Origin: Nitrospira sp.
GTDB taxonomy: Bacteria; Nitrospirota; Nitrospiria; Nitrospirales; Nitrospiraceae
Assembly: GCA_015903995.1 (NCBI GenBank)
Contig: JABMDK010000014.1
Location: 83,875 to 117,036 of the forward strand
Length of the DNA stretch: 33,162 nucleotides
Direction of reading: 5' to 3'
Made by a program: the position numbers and the translations under genes. Below the pieces are notes generated by a model. That model searched no databases, was not told the DNA's origin, and was given only the letters and a program-made list of their open reading frames with translations. Shown piece by piece: positions 1 to 7,050 of the stretch (the first letter of the stretch is position 1; the number at the start of each line of letters is the position of its first letter).

Positions 1-737
1 CCTTCTGACGCAGCAAGAATCTTTTGCTTCACGGTTGTGGAACCGGAAGGAATGGCCACGATGATCTCGTCGACCTTCAGCCGTTCGGCGGCCTTCTTGA
101 TATCCGCTATGACTCCCACAACAGGAATCCCATGAATGTTCATCTTGCGCTTGATCGGATCATCGTCGACGAACCCCACCGGGCAGCAGCGATAATTCGC
201 ATCGTACAACATGTCCCTGACTAACAGCTCACCCGCATGTCCTGCGCCGACGATCAAAACCCGGCGCGCGCTCGGATCAAATATCTGAATCCACTCCCGG
301 AACCCCCGCACAGCCAATCGGATCCCTGCCAAATACAGCGCCGTCAACAGCCCCGTCAGGATGATCACGGATCGAGGATACTGCGTCACGCCGCCAAGTT
401 GATGGATCACCCCATAAAACACCGCGGAGCTGCTCAATGCGGCTAGTAGAATTCTCCAGAGATCGCGAAGATCGACATATCTCCAGAGCCCTCGCTGAAT
501 CCCAAACAACCACAAACCGGTACCGTACATCAGCAGCACGGCAGGCATAAAATCCCACATGATCCTCCGATACTCGGGAGGAACATCCGCATCGAATCGC
601 AGCGCAAAGGCAGTCAGGTTCGCTGCGAAAATCAACAGCAGTTCCACACCAATAACGAGAATCGACCGGTACCTGAGTACCCGATCTCCAAATCGTCTCG
701 TGACGGAATGGAAGAGTTTCGCGGCTGACTGTTTCAT
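1..737 (-). CDS. CapD/FlaA1-like polysaccharide biosynthesis protein (5' part only)
   Basis: This is the N-terminal 245 codons of a membrane-bound nucleotide-sugar dehydratase/epimerase-like protein (CapD/WbpM/FlaA1 family); the catalytic SDR domain lies beyond the window edge. The start ATG at 737 overlaps the stop of the GT9 gene as ATGA, implying translational coupling. About 130 N-terminal residues form several hydrophobic segments (for example VIGVELLLIFAANLTAFAL). A Rossmann-type stretch RVLIVGAGHAGELLVRDML and a GFVDDDP motif follow, typical of the CoA-binding-like domain of this family. Family members modify UDP-GlcNAc-type sugars for surface polysaccharides, which fits the glycosyltransferases upstream. 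Whether the protein keeps the catalytic residues cannot be seen. Confidence 0.85.
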   Translation of the reverse strand, partial: MKQSAAKLFHSVTRRFGDRVLRYRSILVIGVELLLIFAANLTAFALRFDADVPPEYRRIMWDFMPAVLLMYGTGLWLFGIQRGLWRYVDLRDLWRILLAALSSSAVFYGVIHQLGGVTQYPRSVIILTGLLTALYLAGIRLAVRGFREWIQIFDPSARRVLIVGAGHAGELLVRDMLYDANYRCCPVGFVDDDPIKRKMNIHGIPVVGVIADIKKAAERLKVDEIIVAIPSGSTTVKQKILAASE

Positions 738-1846
738 ACGCTGGTTGGTACTGCGGCGTTGATCTCCCGCTCCCGAAGCATGACTTCAGCAGCCTCGATG
801 ACCCGATGCACAGACATTCGCTGGAGGCAGTCACTGAGACTGTTCACATGACGATCACATCCTTCTGCAAGGCAAGGTACGCAATCTCCTTCGCCTTGAA
901 GCAAAACCACATTCCCCTGCCGCTGCGACCCTTGCTTGTGCCATGGGCTCTGTGCAGTTGAAGGAAATTCCTTCGGCCAAGGCCCCCACTTCACCGGGTT
1001 GGAGGGGCCAAAGAGAACGACGGAGGGCACGCCGACGGCAGCGGCCATATGACTCACCGCTGTATCCGTTCCAACATACAGCGCAGCGCGACTTAATAGA
1101 CAGCCAAGAGCCGGCAAGGTTACCCGGCCGATCAAATTGATGGCCTTGGGTAGCCCATGGATAATCTGATCACAATATGATTGCTCAGCCAATTCGACTC
1201 CGGTCACAGCAACAATCAGCCCACGCTCGATCAACCACTGTCCAAGCGCCACCCATCCATCGACAGTCCAGGTTTTGTAGGCAAACTTTGGCGATACATG
1301 CAGCACAGCGTAGGGATGGGCACTTCGTATAGCAGGAAACAGGGTCTGAACAGATCGCTCCTCCTTGTCTGTCCAGCTCACCACGGGAGTACCAAGTGGT
1401 GTAATGCCCAACGGTGCAAGCAGCTGGAGATTCATGGCCACCGTATGGGTAAAAAGATTGTCAAACGGGACCCAGTGATTCAACAACCTCCGCTTCCACC
1501 AGGACTTTTTGTCAGGCAACAACGTCCCTACACAATACCGTCCTGCGACCCAGGCATGAAACGTCGGACGATCCCCCGCGAGGACCGACACAGCGACATC
1601 GTAGCGTCGCCATAGCAAACGCAGCAAGGCGAGATGAGGACGAATCGCCGGACGTTCGGCAATTGTCCAAACTCGATTGATATCCGCATTGCCAGAGAGA
1701 ATATCCTGAGTCCCTTCGAATACAAGTATGTCGATCATCACGTGCGGCAAAGCGGCTTTGAGCGAACGAATGACCGGAGTGGCTAAAAATACATCTCCAA
1801 TTCGACGCGTACATACGACTAACACACTGTGGAGATCCCGCTTCAT
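734..1846 (-). CDS. GT9 family glycosyltransferase (ADP-heptose:LPS heptosyltransferase-like)
   Basis: A 370-residue protein of glycosyltransferase family 9, which transfers heptose or related sugars from ADP-heptose to the LPS inner core on the cytoplasmic face. The N-terminus has the family pattern VVCTRRIGDVFLATPVIRSL, with an Arg-Ile-Gly-Asp motif. The C-terminal nucleotide-binding half carries YVGTDTAVSHMAAAVGVPSV followed by VLFGPSNPVKWGPWP, matching the T-D-[ST]-x-x-x-H-[ILM]-A-A-A and FGPT/S motifs. It lies downstream of two GT2 genes and overlaps both neighbours by 4 bp. It is distinct from the disrupted waaF at 4634-5810. The exact acceptor sugar is unknown. Confidence 0.85.
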   Translation of the reverse strand: MKRDLHSVLVVCTRRIGDVFLATPVIRSLKAALPHVMIDILVFEGTQDILSGNADINRVWTIAERPAIRPHLALLRLLWRRYDVAVSVLAGDRPTFHAWVAGRYCVGTLLPDKKSWWKRRLLNHWVPFDNLFTHTVAMNLQLLAPLGITPLGTPVVSWTDKEERSVQTLFPAIRSAHPYAVLHVSPKFAYKTWTVDGWVALGQWLIERGLIVAVTGVELAEQSYCDQIIHGLPKAINLIGRVTLPALGCLLSRAALYVGTDTAVSHMAAAVGVPSVVLFGPSNPVKWGPWPKEFPSTAQSPWHKQGSQRQGNVVLLQGEGDCVPCLAEGCDRHVNSLSDCLQRMSVHRVIEAAEVMLREREINAAVPTSV

Positions 1847-2700
1847 GTTGTCGTCCGTCGCGGCGTCGCGGATTGATGATCAAGAAACGCTCCATGGTGT
1901 TGCTCGAGTCCAACGGCGGCTCGAACTGCCGAGGAACGGAGGAGATCATCCAGGCGTTTCTGATTGTCGGGCAACCTCATGCGATCCTGCTCGGGATGCC
2001 ATAAATGAAATACCGTCGCAGCGAAGCGCGCATTCTTATGCTTCACGCCGGCATGGAGAAACCGAATAACCAAGTCCGAATCTTCCAGCCCCCATCCTTC
2101 GTAGGATTCGTCCAGTCCATTCACCCGGATCAAGTCTGTCCGCCATGCCGAAAGATTGCAGGTCTTAATGCCTTCCCAACGATCCGGTGTCCATTTTCGA
2201 AACGGACCATCGGGCAGTTGTATCAACGGAAGCAACCGATTGACTTCACGCCGAAACCAGGCCTGCATCCAATCGATTCCTCTCCACGCATGAATCGGCA
2301 GCCGCTGGTGAAGAACACGGCTCGTCAACCCGGCCGAGAGCAACACACGATTCGATCCAAGGAAGTAACCTGGTTCAGCCAGTTGCTTATGGACACGCAC
2401 GAAATGGCGCGAGGGGACACAGTCCCCATCTGTGAACACCACATAGTCGGCGTCCGTCGATGCGACGGCGCGATTGCGGATGGCGGCGGCCCGAAATCCA
2501 CGGTCTTCGTGCCAGATATGCGTCAGCGGGAACGGTGTGCGCCGCGCAAATTGCCTCACGACCTCGGCGGTCTCCCCCTTCGATCCGTCATCTGCAACCA
2601 CAAGCCCAAAATCTTGATCGCTTTGGCCACAGTAGCCTTCCAATACAACCGCCAGCGCATCAGGACGATTGTACGTCGTCACGATCACCGTTGTTTTCAT
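1843..2700 (-). CDS. GT2 family glycosyltransferase with galactosyltransferase-type C-terminus
   Basis: A 285-residue family 2 glycosyltransferase. The ATG at 2700 is preferred over a longer in-frame reading because it overlaps the preceding stop as ATGA and places the GT-A fold at once (MKTTVIVTTYNRPDALAVV). VVADDGS near residue 35 and FTDGDCVP near residue 95 supply the nucleotide- and metal-binding acidic motifs. The C-terminal GLDESYEGWGLEDSDLVIR segment resembles the glyco_transf_7C domain, where the WGxED motif contacts the acceptor. It probably adds a sugar to the LPS core or O-chain; the sugar cannot be read from the sequence. Confidence 0.85.
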   Translation of the reverse strand: MKTTVIVTTYNRPDALAVVLEGYCGQSDQDFGLVVADDGSKGETAEVVRQFARRTPFPLTHIWHEDRGFRAAAIRNRAVASTDADYVVFTDGDCVPSRHFVRVHKQLAEPGYFLGSNRVLLSAGLTSRVLHQRLPIHAWRGIDWMQAWFRREVNRLLPLIQLPDGPFRKWTPDRWEGIKTCNLSAWRTDLIRVNGLDESYEGWGLEDSDLVIRFLHAGVKHKNARFAATVFHLWHPEQDRMRLPDNQKRLDDLLRSSAVRAAVGLEQHHGAFLDHQSATPRRTTT

Positions 2701-3500
2701 TTCGATGGTGAGTCGCCGCGGCGGTGAAGAGGCGCCTGTTTGGGGAGCGCCCACATCTCTTGCTGCTCAAACCGCTTGGCATACCGATAAAACGTTCCTT
2801 CAAAATTTCCGAAGGCAATGACAAAGCCGGGCCAGCCGTCCAGAAACCCTCGCTTCGCGACATAATGCTTGAGGAACGACCAGATGCCGTGAAACAACGC
2901 GGTCCCCATCGACACTCGTTGGTCGGCGAGCTTCAGGACCCCAAGCGACGAATACCGGTTGGCCTTCTTAACGACCTCCTCGAAGTCCCTGAACGGGATC
3001 TGCCAAATCGCATGTTCCAGCCGACCGAGCGGTTTGGCAGTCAGTAATTCGTACCCTTCGTGGACTGGAGACTCCACGTATTTCATAGATCCTTTCCTGA
3101 ACAATTGAGGTTGGCGGAAATTCGGATACCAGCCGGAATGTTTGATCCAACGGCCCATGAAATAATTACGCCTTGGCACAAGATAGGCGTCGCATAGGGG
3201 AGTTCCAGCAAGGATCGCGAGGATCTCATCCCGGACTTCAGGTGTACATTGCTCGTCTGTGTCGAGACTGAAAACCCATTCATGTGTACAAGCTTTGATG
3301 GCTTGATTCCGCAGATGGCCGAATCCTGCAAATGGGATCTGAACCACTCGAGCGCCCATCTCCTTGGCAATACGATCGGTTCCGTCAGTACTGGCCGAGT
3401 CCGCCACGACGACTTCATCGGCCCACAGGACACTGTTGATCGCATCGGCAATTTTATCGGCCTCGTTATAGGCGATGATATAGGCGGAAAGCTTCAGCAT
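2697..3500 (-). CDS. GT2 family glycosyltransferase, WaaE/KdtX-like
   Basis: A 267-residue family 2 glycosyltransferase resembling LPS core enzymes of the WaaE/KdtX type. The N-terminus LSAYIIAYNEADKIADAINS, the acidic motif VVADSASTDGT and VFSLDTDEQCTP are the nucleotide-sugar site. HSGWYPNFRQPQLFRKG and the nearby VESPVHEGYEL are typical of the WaaE branch. The frame is open to 3683, but the ATG at 3500 starts directly at the conserved domain and overlaps the stop of the O-antigen ligase remnant by 7 bp (ATGCTGA). I therefore chose it. It overlaps the next gene by 4 bp. Confidence 0.87.
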   Translation of the reverse strand: MLKLSAYIIAYNEADKIADAINSVLWADEVVVADSASTDGTDRIAKEMGARVVQIPFAGFGHLRNQAIKACTHEWVFSLDTDEQCTPEVRDEILAILAGTPLCDAYLVPRRNYFMGRWIKHSGWYPNFRQPQLFRKGSMKYVESPVHEGYELLTAKPLGRLEHAIWQIPFRDFEEVVKKANRYSSLGVLKLADQRVSMGTALFHGIWSFLKHYVAKRGFLDGWPGFVIAFGNFEGTFYRYAKRFEQQEMWALPKQAPLHRRGDSPSK

Positions 3501-3850
3501 ACCGACACATGTCGAACAGTTTTCATTTCTACTAGTGCTATACACATAGCCCAAATGAAAAAGAGGCCCTTGGCACGATCGAGCAGAAGTGAGTTCGTAA
3601 GACATCCAGCGAACATCAAAATAAGCACATCTTGTCCAAATTGTTGATAGAACGAATCGGCAACCTGGCAAGTCAGCCACCAAAACCCTGCAAACACAGC
3701 CAGTAAACCGAATAGATCTGGGATACCCAATTCCGCGGCCACCAGTAAATATTGATCGTAGGGATGAGCTAAACTGTGAAAAGTCTTATCCGACCCTAAG
3801 GAAGGTCTGATTAATTCACGTTTCCACTCGGAAACCTGTTCCGGGGCTGG
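3494..3850 (-). pseudogene. O-antigen ligase/polymerase remnant (C-terminal third only)
   Basis: An open frame of 118 codons with no ATG near its beginning; the first in-frame start-like codon is GTG at 3742. It reads as the C-terminal end of a Wzy/WaaL-type O-antigen ligase. AHPYDQYLLVAAELGIPDLF resembles the H-x-H-N-x-Y-L-x-x-x-x-E-x-G loop of the family, and GCLTNSLLLDRAKGLFFIW resembles the terminal NSxLLD...E/K-G-x-F-F helix. An in-frame TGA at 3851-3853 precedes it, and the roughly 140 bp further upstream show no continuation in any frame. The missing 250-300 residues were probably deleted. The 7-bp overlap with the following GT2 gene suggests the 3' end is native. Function should be lost. 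Confidence 0.72.
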
Positions 3851-3992
3851 TCACCGGGGGGCATCCGGCGGGCATCCACTGGTCCGAGGTCCTTCCCACT
3901 CCCTTGTGCGTCGAGTACCTCTACAACTTACGCCGGCGCTCCGATCAACACAAGATCGGGCCAAACACTGCCGCTCCATCCTCATCACGTAT

Positions 3993-4595
3993 TCATGGAT
4001 ACGCGACATGCCGCTCGCGGACTTGTACGGACAACCTGCCGGCATCGGACAACAGCCAATCCGCTGCCTCCGCCAGCGAAGACGCGATCCGATCCGGCGT
4101 CGGCCCCGAGGCGTTTAGTTGTTCTGCGTCCCGCGGAAGAACGACTCCCGTCGTCACCAATATACTGCGCGCGCCGACCCGCTTCGCCAACTCGATATCG
4201 CGGAGATGATCGCCGATCAGATAGGATCGATCGAGATTCACTCCGCATTCTCGCACGGCTCGGTCGATCATCCCACGGTTCGGCTTTCGACATTCACACC
4301 CGTCGTCAGGATGGTGGGGGCAGAAGTAGATCGCGTCGAGTGTCACACCCGCGCTATCGAGCAGAAGACGCTTCAGTTTCATGTGCACAGCATCAAGAGC
4401 CTCGCGCGACAAGAATCCTCGCGCGATTCCCGATTGATTGGTGACGACGATCAACCGAGCGCCGGCTCGCTTGAGCTTCGCAAGTACCTCAGAGACTCCC
4501 GGAAACAACTCAAACTGATCAGGAGACTTGATATAGCCCGGATCGGGGTTGAGCGTTCCGTCTCGGTCGAGAAAGATGGTGTAGCCTGAAAGAAT
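3993..4595 (-). CDS. gmhB: D-glycero-D-manno-heptose 1,7-bisphosphate 7-phosphatase (start codon anomalous)
   Basis: HAD-superfamily, HisB-type phosphatase that makes heptose 1-phosphate for ADP-heptose synthesis. Visible signatures are FLDRDGTLNPDPGYI (nucleophile and acid Asp), LIVVTNQSGIARG, the zinc-binding cluster CPHHPDDGCECRKP, and YLIGDHLRDIELAKR. The problem is the start. The first ATG/GTG/TTG in this frame is TTG at 4508, which lies after the catalytic DRDGT. Upstream the frame runs open to an in-frame TGA inside the waaF 3' end with no standard start codon. I give ATT at 4595 as a placeholder; ATA at 4637, overlapping the waaF stop, is another candidate. A frameshift in the adjacent repeat is equally possible. 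Function is confident, the 5' boundary is not. Confidence 0.75.
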   Translation of the reverse strand: MLSGYTIFLDRDGTLNPDPGYIKSPDQFELFPGVSEVLAKLKRAGARLIVVTNQSGIARGFLSREALDAVHMKLKRLLLDSAGVTLDAIYFCPHHPDDGCECRKPNRGMIDRAVRECGVNLDRSYLIGDHLRDIELAKRVGARSILVTTGVVLPRDAEQLNASGPTPDRIASSLAEAADWLLSDAGRLSVQVRERHVAYP

Positions 4596-4614
4596 GTTTG
4601 GTTGGTCTCTACGG

Positions 4615-4709
4615 CCAGACTGGTCTGTTCTGTCTATTCGGTCTGTCTTGTCTGGTCTATCTGGTTCGGACCAGAAAGACGAAATAGATCAGACGGACGA
4701 GACAGACCG
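4615..4709 (-). repeat. Heptamer-repeat palindromic element 1 (waaF/gmhB junction)
   Basis: A low-complexity TCTGTC-rich run with roughly 7-nt periodicity (TGTCTAT, TCGGTCT, GTCTTGT, CTGGTCT on the plus strand) is followed by its imperfect inverted copy. The arms 4639-4660 and 4684-4709 can pair, and 4661-4674 forms an internal hairpin, CTGGT-TCGG-ACCAG. The element supplies the last 20-odd codons and the stop of waaF and sits where gmhB should start. It resembles the elements at 6940-7050, 8361-8440 and 30213-30306. Confidence 0.6.
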
Positions 4710-5810
4710 TTCAGCTGTTGGACGGCCACCTCGTATACCCGGTCAACAGGGATACGAGTCATGCAACGGTGATCGATCGGGCATTCCCGAAGGAGGCAGG
4801 GCGCACAGTCGACGGCTTCCCGCACAATCGACCGTTCTTGCCCATAGGGCGCGGTGGTACGTGAATCGGTCGGACCAAAGACCGCCACCACCGGCACACC
4901 GCATGCCGCGGCGATATGCATCGGCCCTGTATCGTTGGTGATGAGTACACGACATCGCTTGACCACCGCCATCAACTCACGAATGGTCGTGGTACCCGAC
5001 AGCACCACCGATCGCCCAGTAATTCGAGAAGCGATGTCCTTTCCCAAGGACTCCTCTCCCCGTGCCCCCAGAATGGCCACTGCCACCTGTGCCCCCTCGT
5101 TCTGCCCTATTCGTTCCGGCCCCCAGAATGGCCACTGCCACCTGTGCCCCCTCGTTCTGCCCTATTCGTTCCGCGAGTCGCCGCGCAACTTCGGCGAATC
5201 GCTCCGGCAACCAACGCTTTGCGCTTCCGTAGGTCGACCCTGGATTGATCCCAATCACGACATCCGACAAGCCGACACCGGCATCGGCGAGCCTGCCGTC
5301 CAACCGACGCCCCTCGTCTTCTGTCACAACCAGCGTCGGCGACAAAACCTTTCCGGACAGCCCTAACGGCTTCAACAAATTCCAATAGTACTCGACTTGA
5401 TGGACGGCATGACGCCGACTCGGTACTGCAACCGGCGTGGTCAGAAAAAAGACTCGTCCATCAGTGGCATAGCCATACCGCTGCGGAATCCCCGCGAGCC
5501 ACGCGAGAAATGCCGCCTCGAAGGCGTTCTGAAAGAGCACCGCCAAATCAAAACCCTGCCGCCGCAACATGCCCGCAAGCGCCCATTTTCCCGAAAGCCC
5601 CGCATGAAGCCCCTTGTCCTCGTACACCACGACTCCGTTCACCTCCGGAGCGGCACGAAACAACTCGGCAACGGCCGGCTTGGCAAGCATCGTCACCTCC
5701 GCTTCCGGGAACAGAGACCGCAGACCGCGAATAGCCGGCTCGCACATCACGGCATCCCCGATCCAATTCGGCACCCGTACCAGGATGTTCCGAGGCAGAT
5801 CTCTACCCAC
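4634..5810 (-). pseudogene. waaF: ADP-heptose:LPS heptosyltransferase II, frameshifted by a 55-bp tandem duplication
   Basis: Family 9 glycosyltransferase split into two overlapping frames. The N-terminal frame, 5810 down to 4977, begins at a GTG overlapping the lpxK stop and reads NILVRVPNWIGDAVMCEPAI, the WaaF signature. The C-terminal frame, 5086 down to 4634, contains ITNDTGPMHIAAACGVPVV and VFGPTDSRTTAPYG. Both frames contain the VAVAILGA segment because 55 bp are perfectly duplicated at 5064-5173. Removing one copy joins ...VAVAILGA to RGEESLGKD... and restores about 373 codons, near the usual WaaF length plus a tail. The last 20-odd residues (GLSRPSDLFRL... onwards) come from the repeat at 4615-4709. 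As written the gene makes a truncated protein without the C-terminal donor-binding domain. Confidence 0.88.
5064..5173 (+). repeat. Perfect 55-bp tandem duplication inside waaF
   Basis: Copy 1 is 5064-5118 and copy 2 is 5119-5173; each begins GCCCCCAGAATGG and ends CCTATTCGTTCCG. The unit length of 55 is not a multiple of three, so the duplication shifts the frame. The copies are identical over all 55 bases, which means the event is very recent or is an assembly artefact. Confidence 0.97.
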
Positions 5811-6894
5811 GAACTCCTACCTGTTCCGTCTCATCGGTGAACGACCCATCGATCAATCTATACAGCCGCTCTTCTCCGCGCATGACTTTCGTCCCAAGAC
5901 GAAGCATCCACCAGGGATCATTTGGGATGAGCAAGGGACGCAGCTTCCCTCCGTCCTTCTCCGTCGTCAGAACAATCTCGCCACCAATGGCCTGTAGATC
6001 GACGCGAATCTTCTCAATATCGCTGTGGCGATAGCCATGATGATCTTCAAAAGCCGTTTCACCCAGGATGACAACCCCCATAGACTCGGCTGATCGGCGG
6101 AACGATGGACTATTGCCGATCCCGCTCACCAGCCAGGCTCGCTTCCCCCGACCCCATTCAAGAGTTTGCGGCTCCTCCGAGCCGATAGCGACGAAAGACT
6201 CCGGGTGAAACACCACTTCAATGGCGTCTTCGTATGAGCAGGCACTCGCTCGTAATCGGCTATGGATCGCTTCCACATCTTGCCGCACATCGGCCCGGGT
6301 AATCACCACCGCGCTCGCTCGCTCTACCCCCTGCAAGGGCTCCCGCAGTCTTCCCGATGGAAGCAGCGCATCGAGTCCTGCCGCATCGGTGGCGTCCAGC
6401 AACACCAGGTCGACATCGCGGTGAAGCGCCCGATGCTGAAAGCCATCATCGAGCACGATGCAGTCGATGGGATACTGTTCCAACACCCACCGGCCAAGCG
6501 CGACCCGATCAGCCCCCACCGCGACAACAGCGCGAGGACAGCGCTGCGCCATGAGAAACGGTTCATCCCCGGCCTCCGATGGGCCGGCCAACATTCGCGA
6601 TCCATTGGACACCAGTAGATACGGCACTATGCTTGTCCGTTTGTACCCTCGGCTCAAGATCGCCACCCTCTGCCCTTTGGACAACAGCCATTCCGTCAAG
6701 AGGATGACGATCGGCGTTTTCCCCGTCCCCCCGACGGTCAGATTACCGACACTCACGACCCGACAGGGGAGCCGTGTGATCGTCAACCACCCTTGCTGAT
6801 AGCACCACAGCCGAAATCGGATGATGAGGCCGTACAACCCGGCAATCCAATACAGCCCTTTACGGACCGGTTGTCCAGGAAGCAAGAAGGCCAT
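5803..6894 (-). CDS. lpxK: Tetraacyldisaccharide 4'-kinase
   Basis: Phosphorylates the 4' position of the tetraacyldisaccharide 1-phosphate precursor to give lipid IVA at the inner membrane. The 363-residue length is typical. A short N-terminal hydrophobic anchor (GLYGLIIRFRLW) is followed by VVSVGNLTVGGTGKTP, with the P-loop GGTGKT at residues 55-60. Then come AILSRGYKR and CIVLDDGFQHRALHRDVDLV, the conserved DDGFQH motif. The substrate comes from LpxB, encoded upstream. It overlaps the waaF start by 8 bp (GTGGGTAG), so the two were probably coupled. The 115-bp gap to waaA contains a heptamer-repeat element. Confidence 0.96.
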   Translation of the reverse strand: MAFLLPGQPVRKGLYWIAGLYGLIIRFRLWCYQQGWLTITRLPCRVVSVGNLTVGGTGKTPIVILLTEWLLSKGQRVAILSRGYKRTSIVPYLLVSNGSRMLAGPSEAGDEPFLMAQRCPRAVVAVGADRVALGRWVLEQYPIDCIVLDDGFQHRALHRDVDLVLLDATDAAGLDALLPSGRLREPLQGVERASAVVITRADVRQDVEAIHSRLRASACSYEDAIEVVFHPESFVAIGSEEPQTLEWGRGKRAWLVSGIGNSPSFRRSAESMGVVILGETAFEDHHGYRHSDIEKIRVDLQAIGGEIVLTTEKDGGKLRPLLIPNDPWWMLRLGTKVMRGEERLYRLIDGSFTDETEQVGVRG

Positions 6895-6939
6895 GTCAGT
6901 TCGCGCTGCTCATATCAATGTGTCTCGAAATTGCGGAGC

Positions 6940-7050
6940 ATCGTATCTCGTGAAGCCTATCTCGTATCTCACGAGGAAAGAATCAGGCACACTCCTTCCA
7001 TCGTACGCTTCACACTTCGCGAACGACGAGCGACGAAGAACGGAGCGACG
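6940..7050 (-). repeat. Heptamer-repeat element 2 (waaA/lpxK gap and waaA 3' end)
   Basis: On the plus strand five consecutive 7-mers are visible at 6940-6974: ATCGTAT, CTCGTGA, AGCCTAT, CTCGTAT, CTCACGA. A second run follows in about 7001-7050 (CGTACGC, TTCACAC, TTCGCGA, ACGACGA, GCGACGA). CTCGTGA (6947-6953) and TCACGAG (6969-6975) are a perfect 7-bp inverted repeat with a 15-nt loop. The second run encodes the serine-rich C-terminus and stop of waaA. Confidence 0.6.

Noticed and set aside
277..834. 185-codon minus-strand frame at the left edge
   Set aside because: It is out of frame with the CapD-like protein, which continues to the window edge with conserved Rossmann motifs; this frame has no recognisable features.
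2701..2754. Longer N-terminus for the GT2 gene at 1843-2700
   Set aside because: The extra 18 residues overlap the upstream gene and precede the fold's first strand; the ATGA overlap at 2700 fits better.
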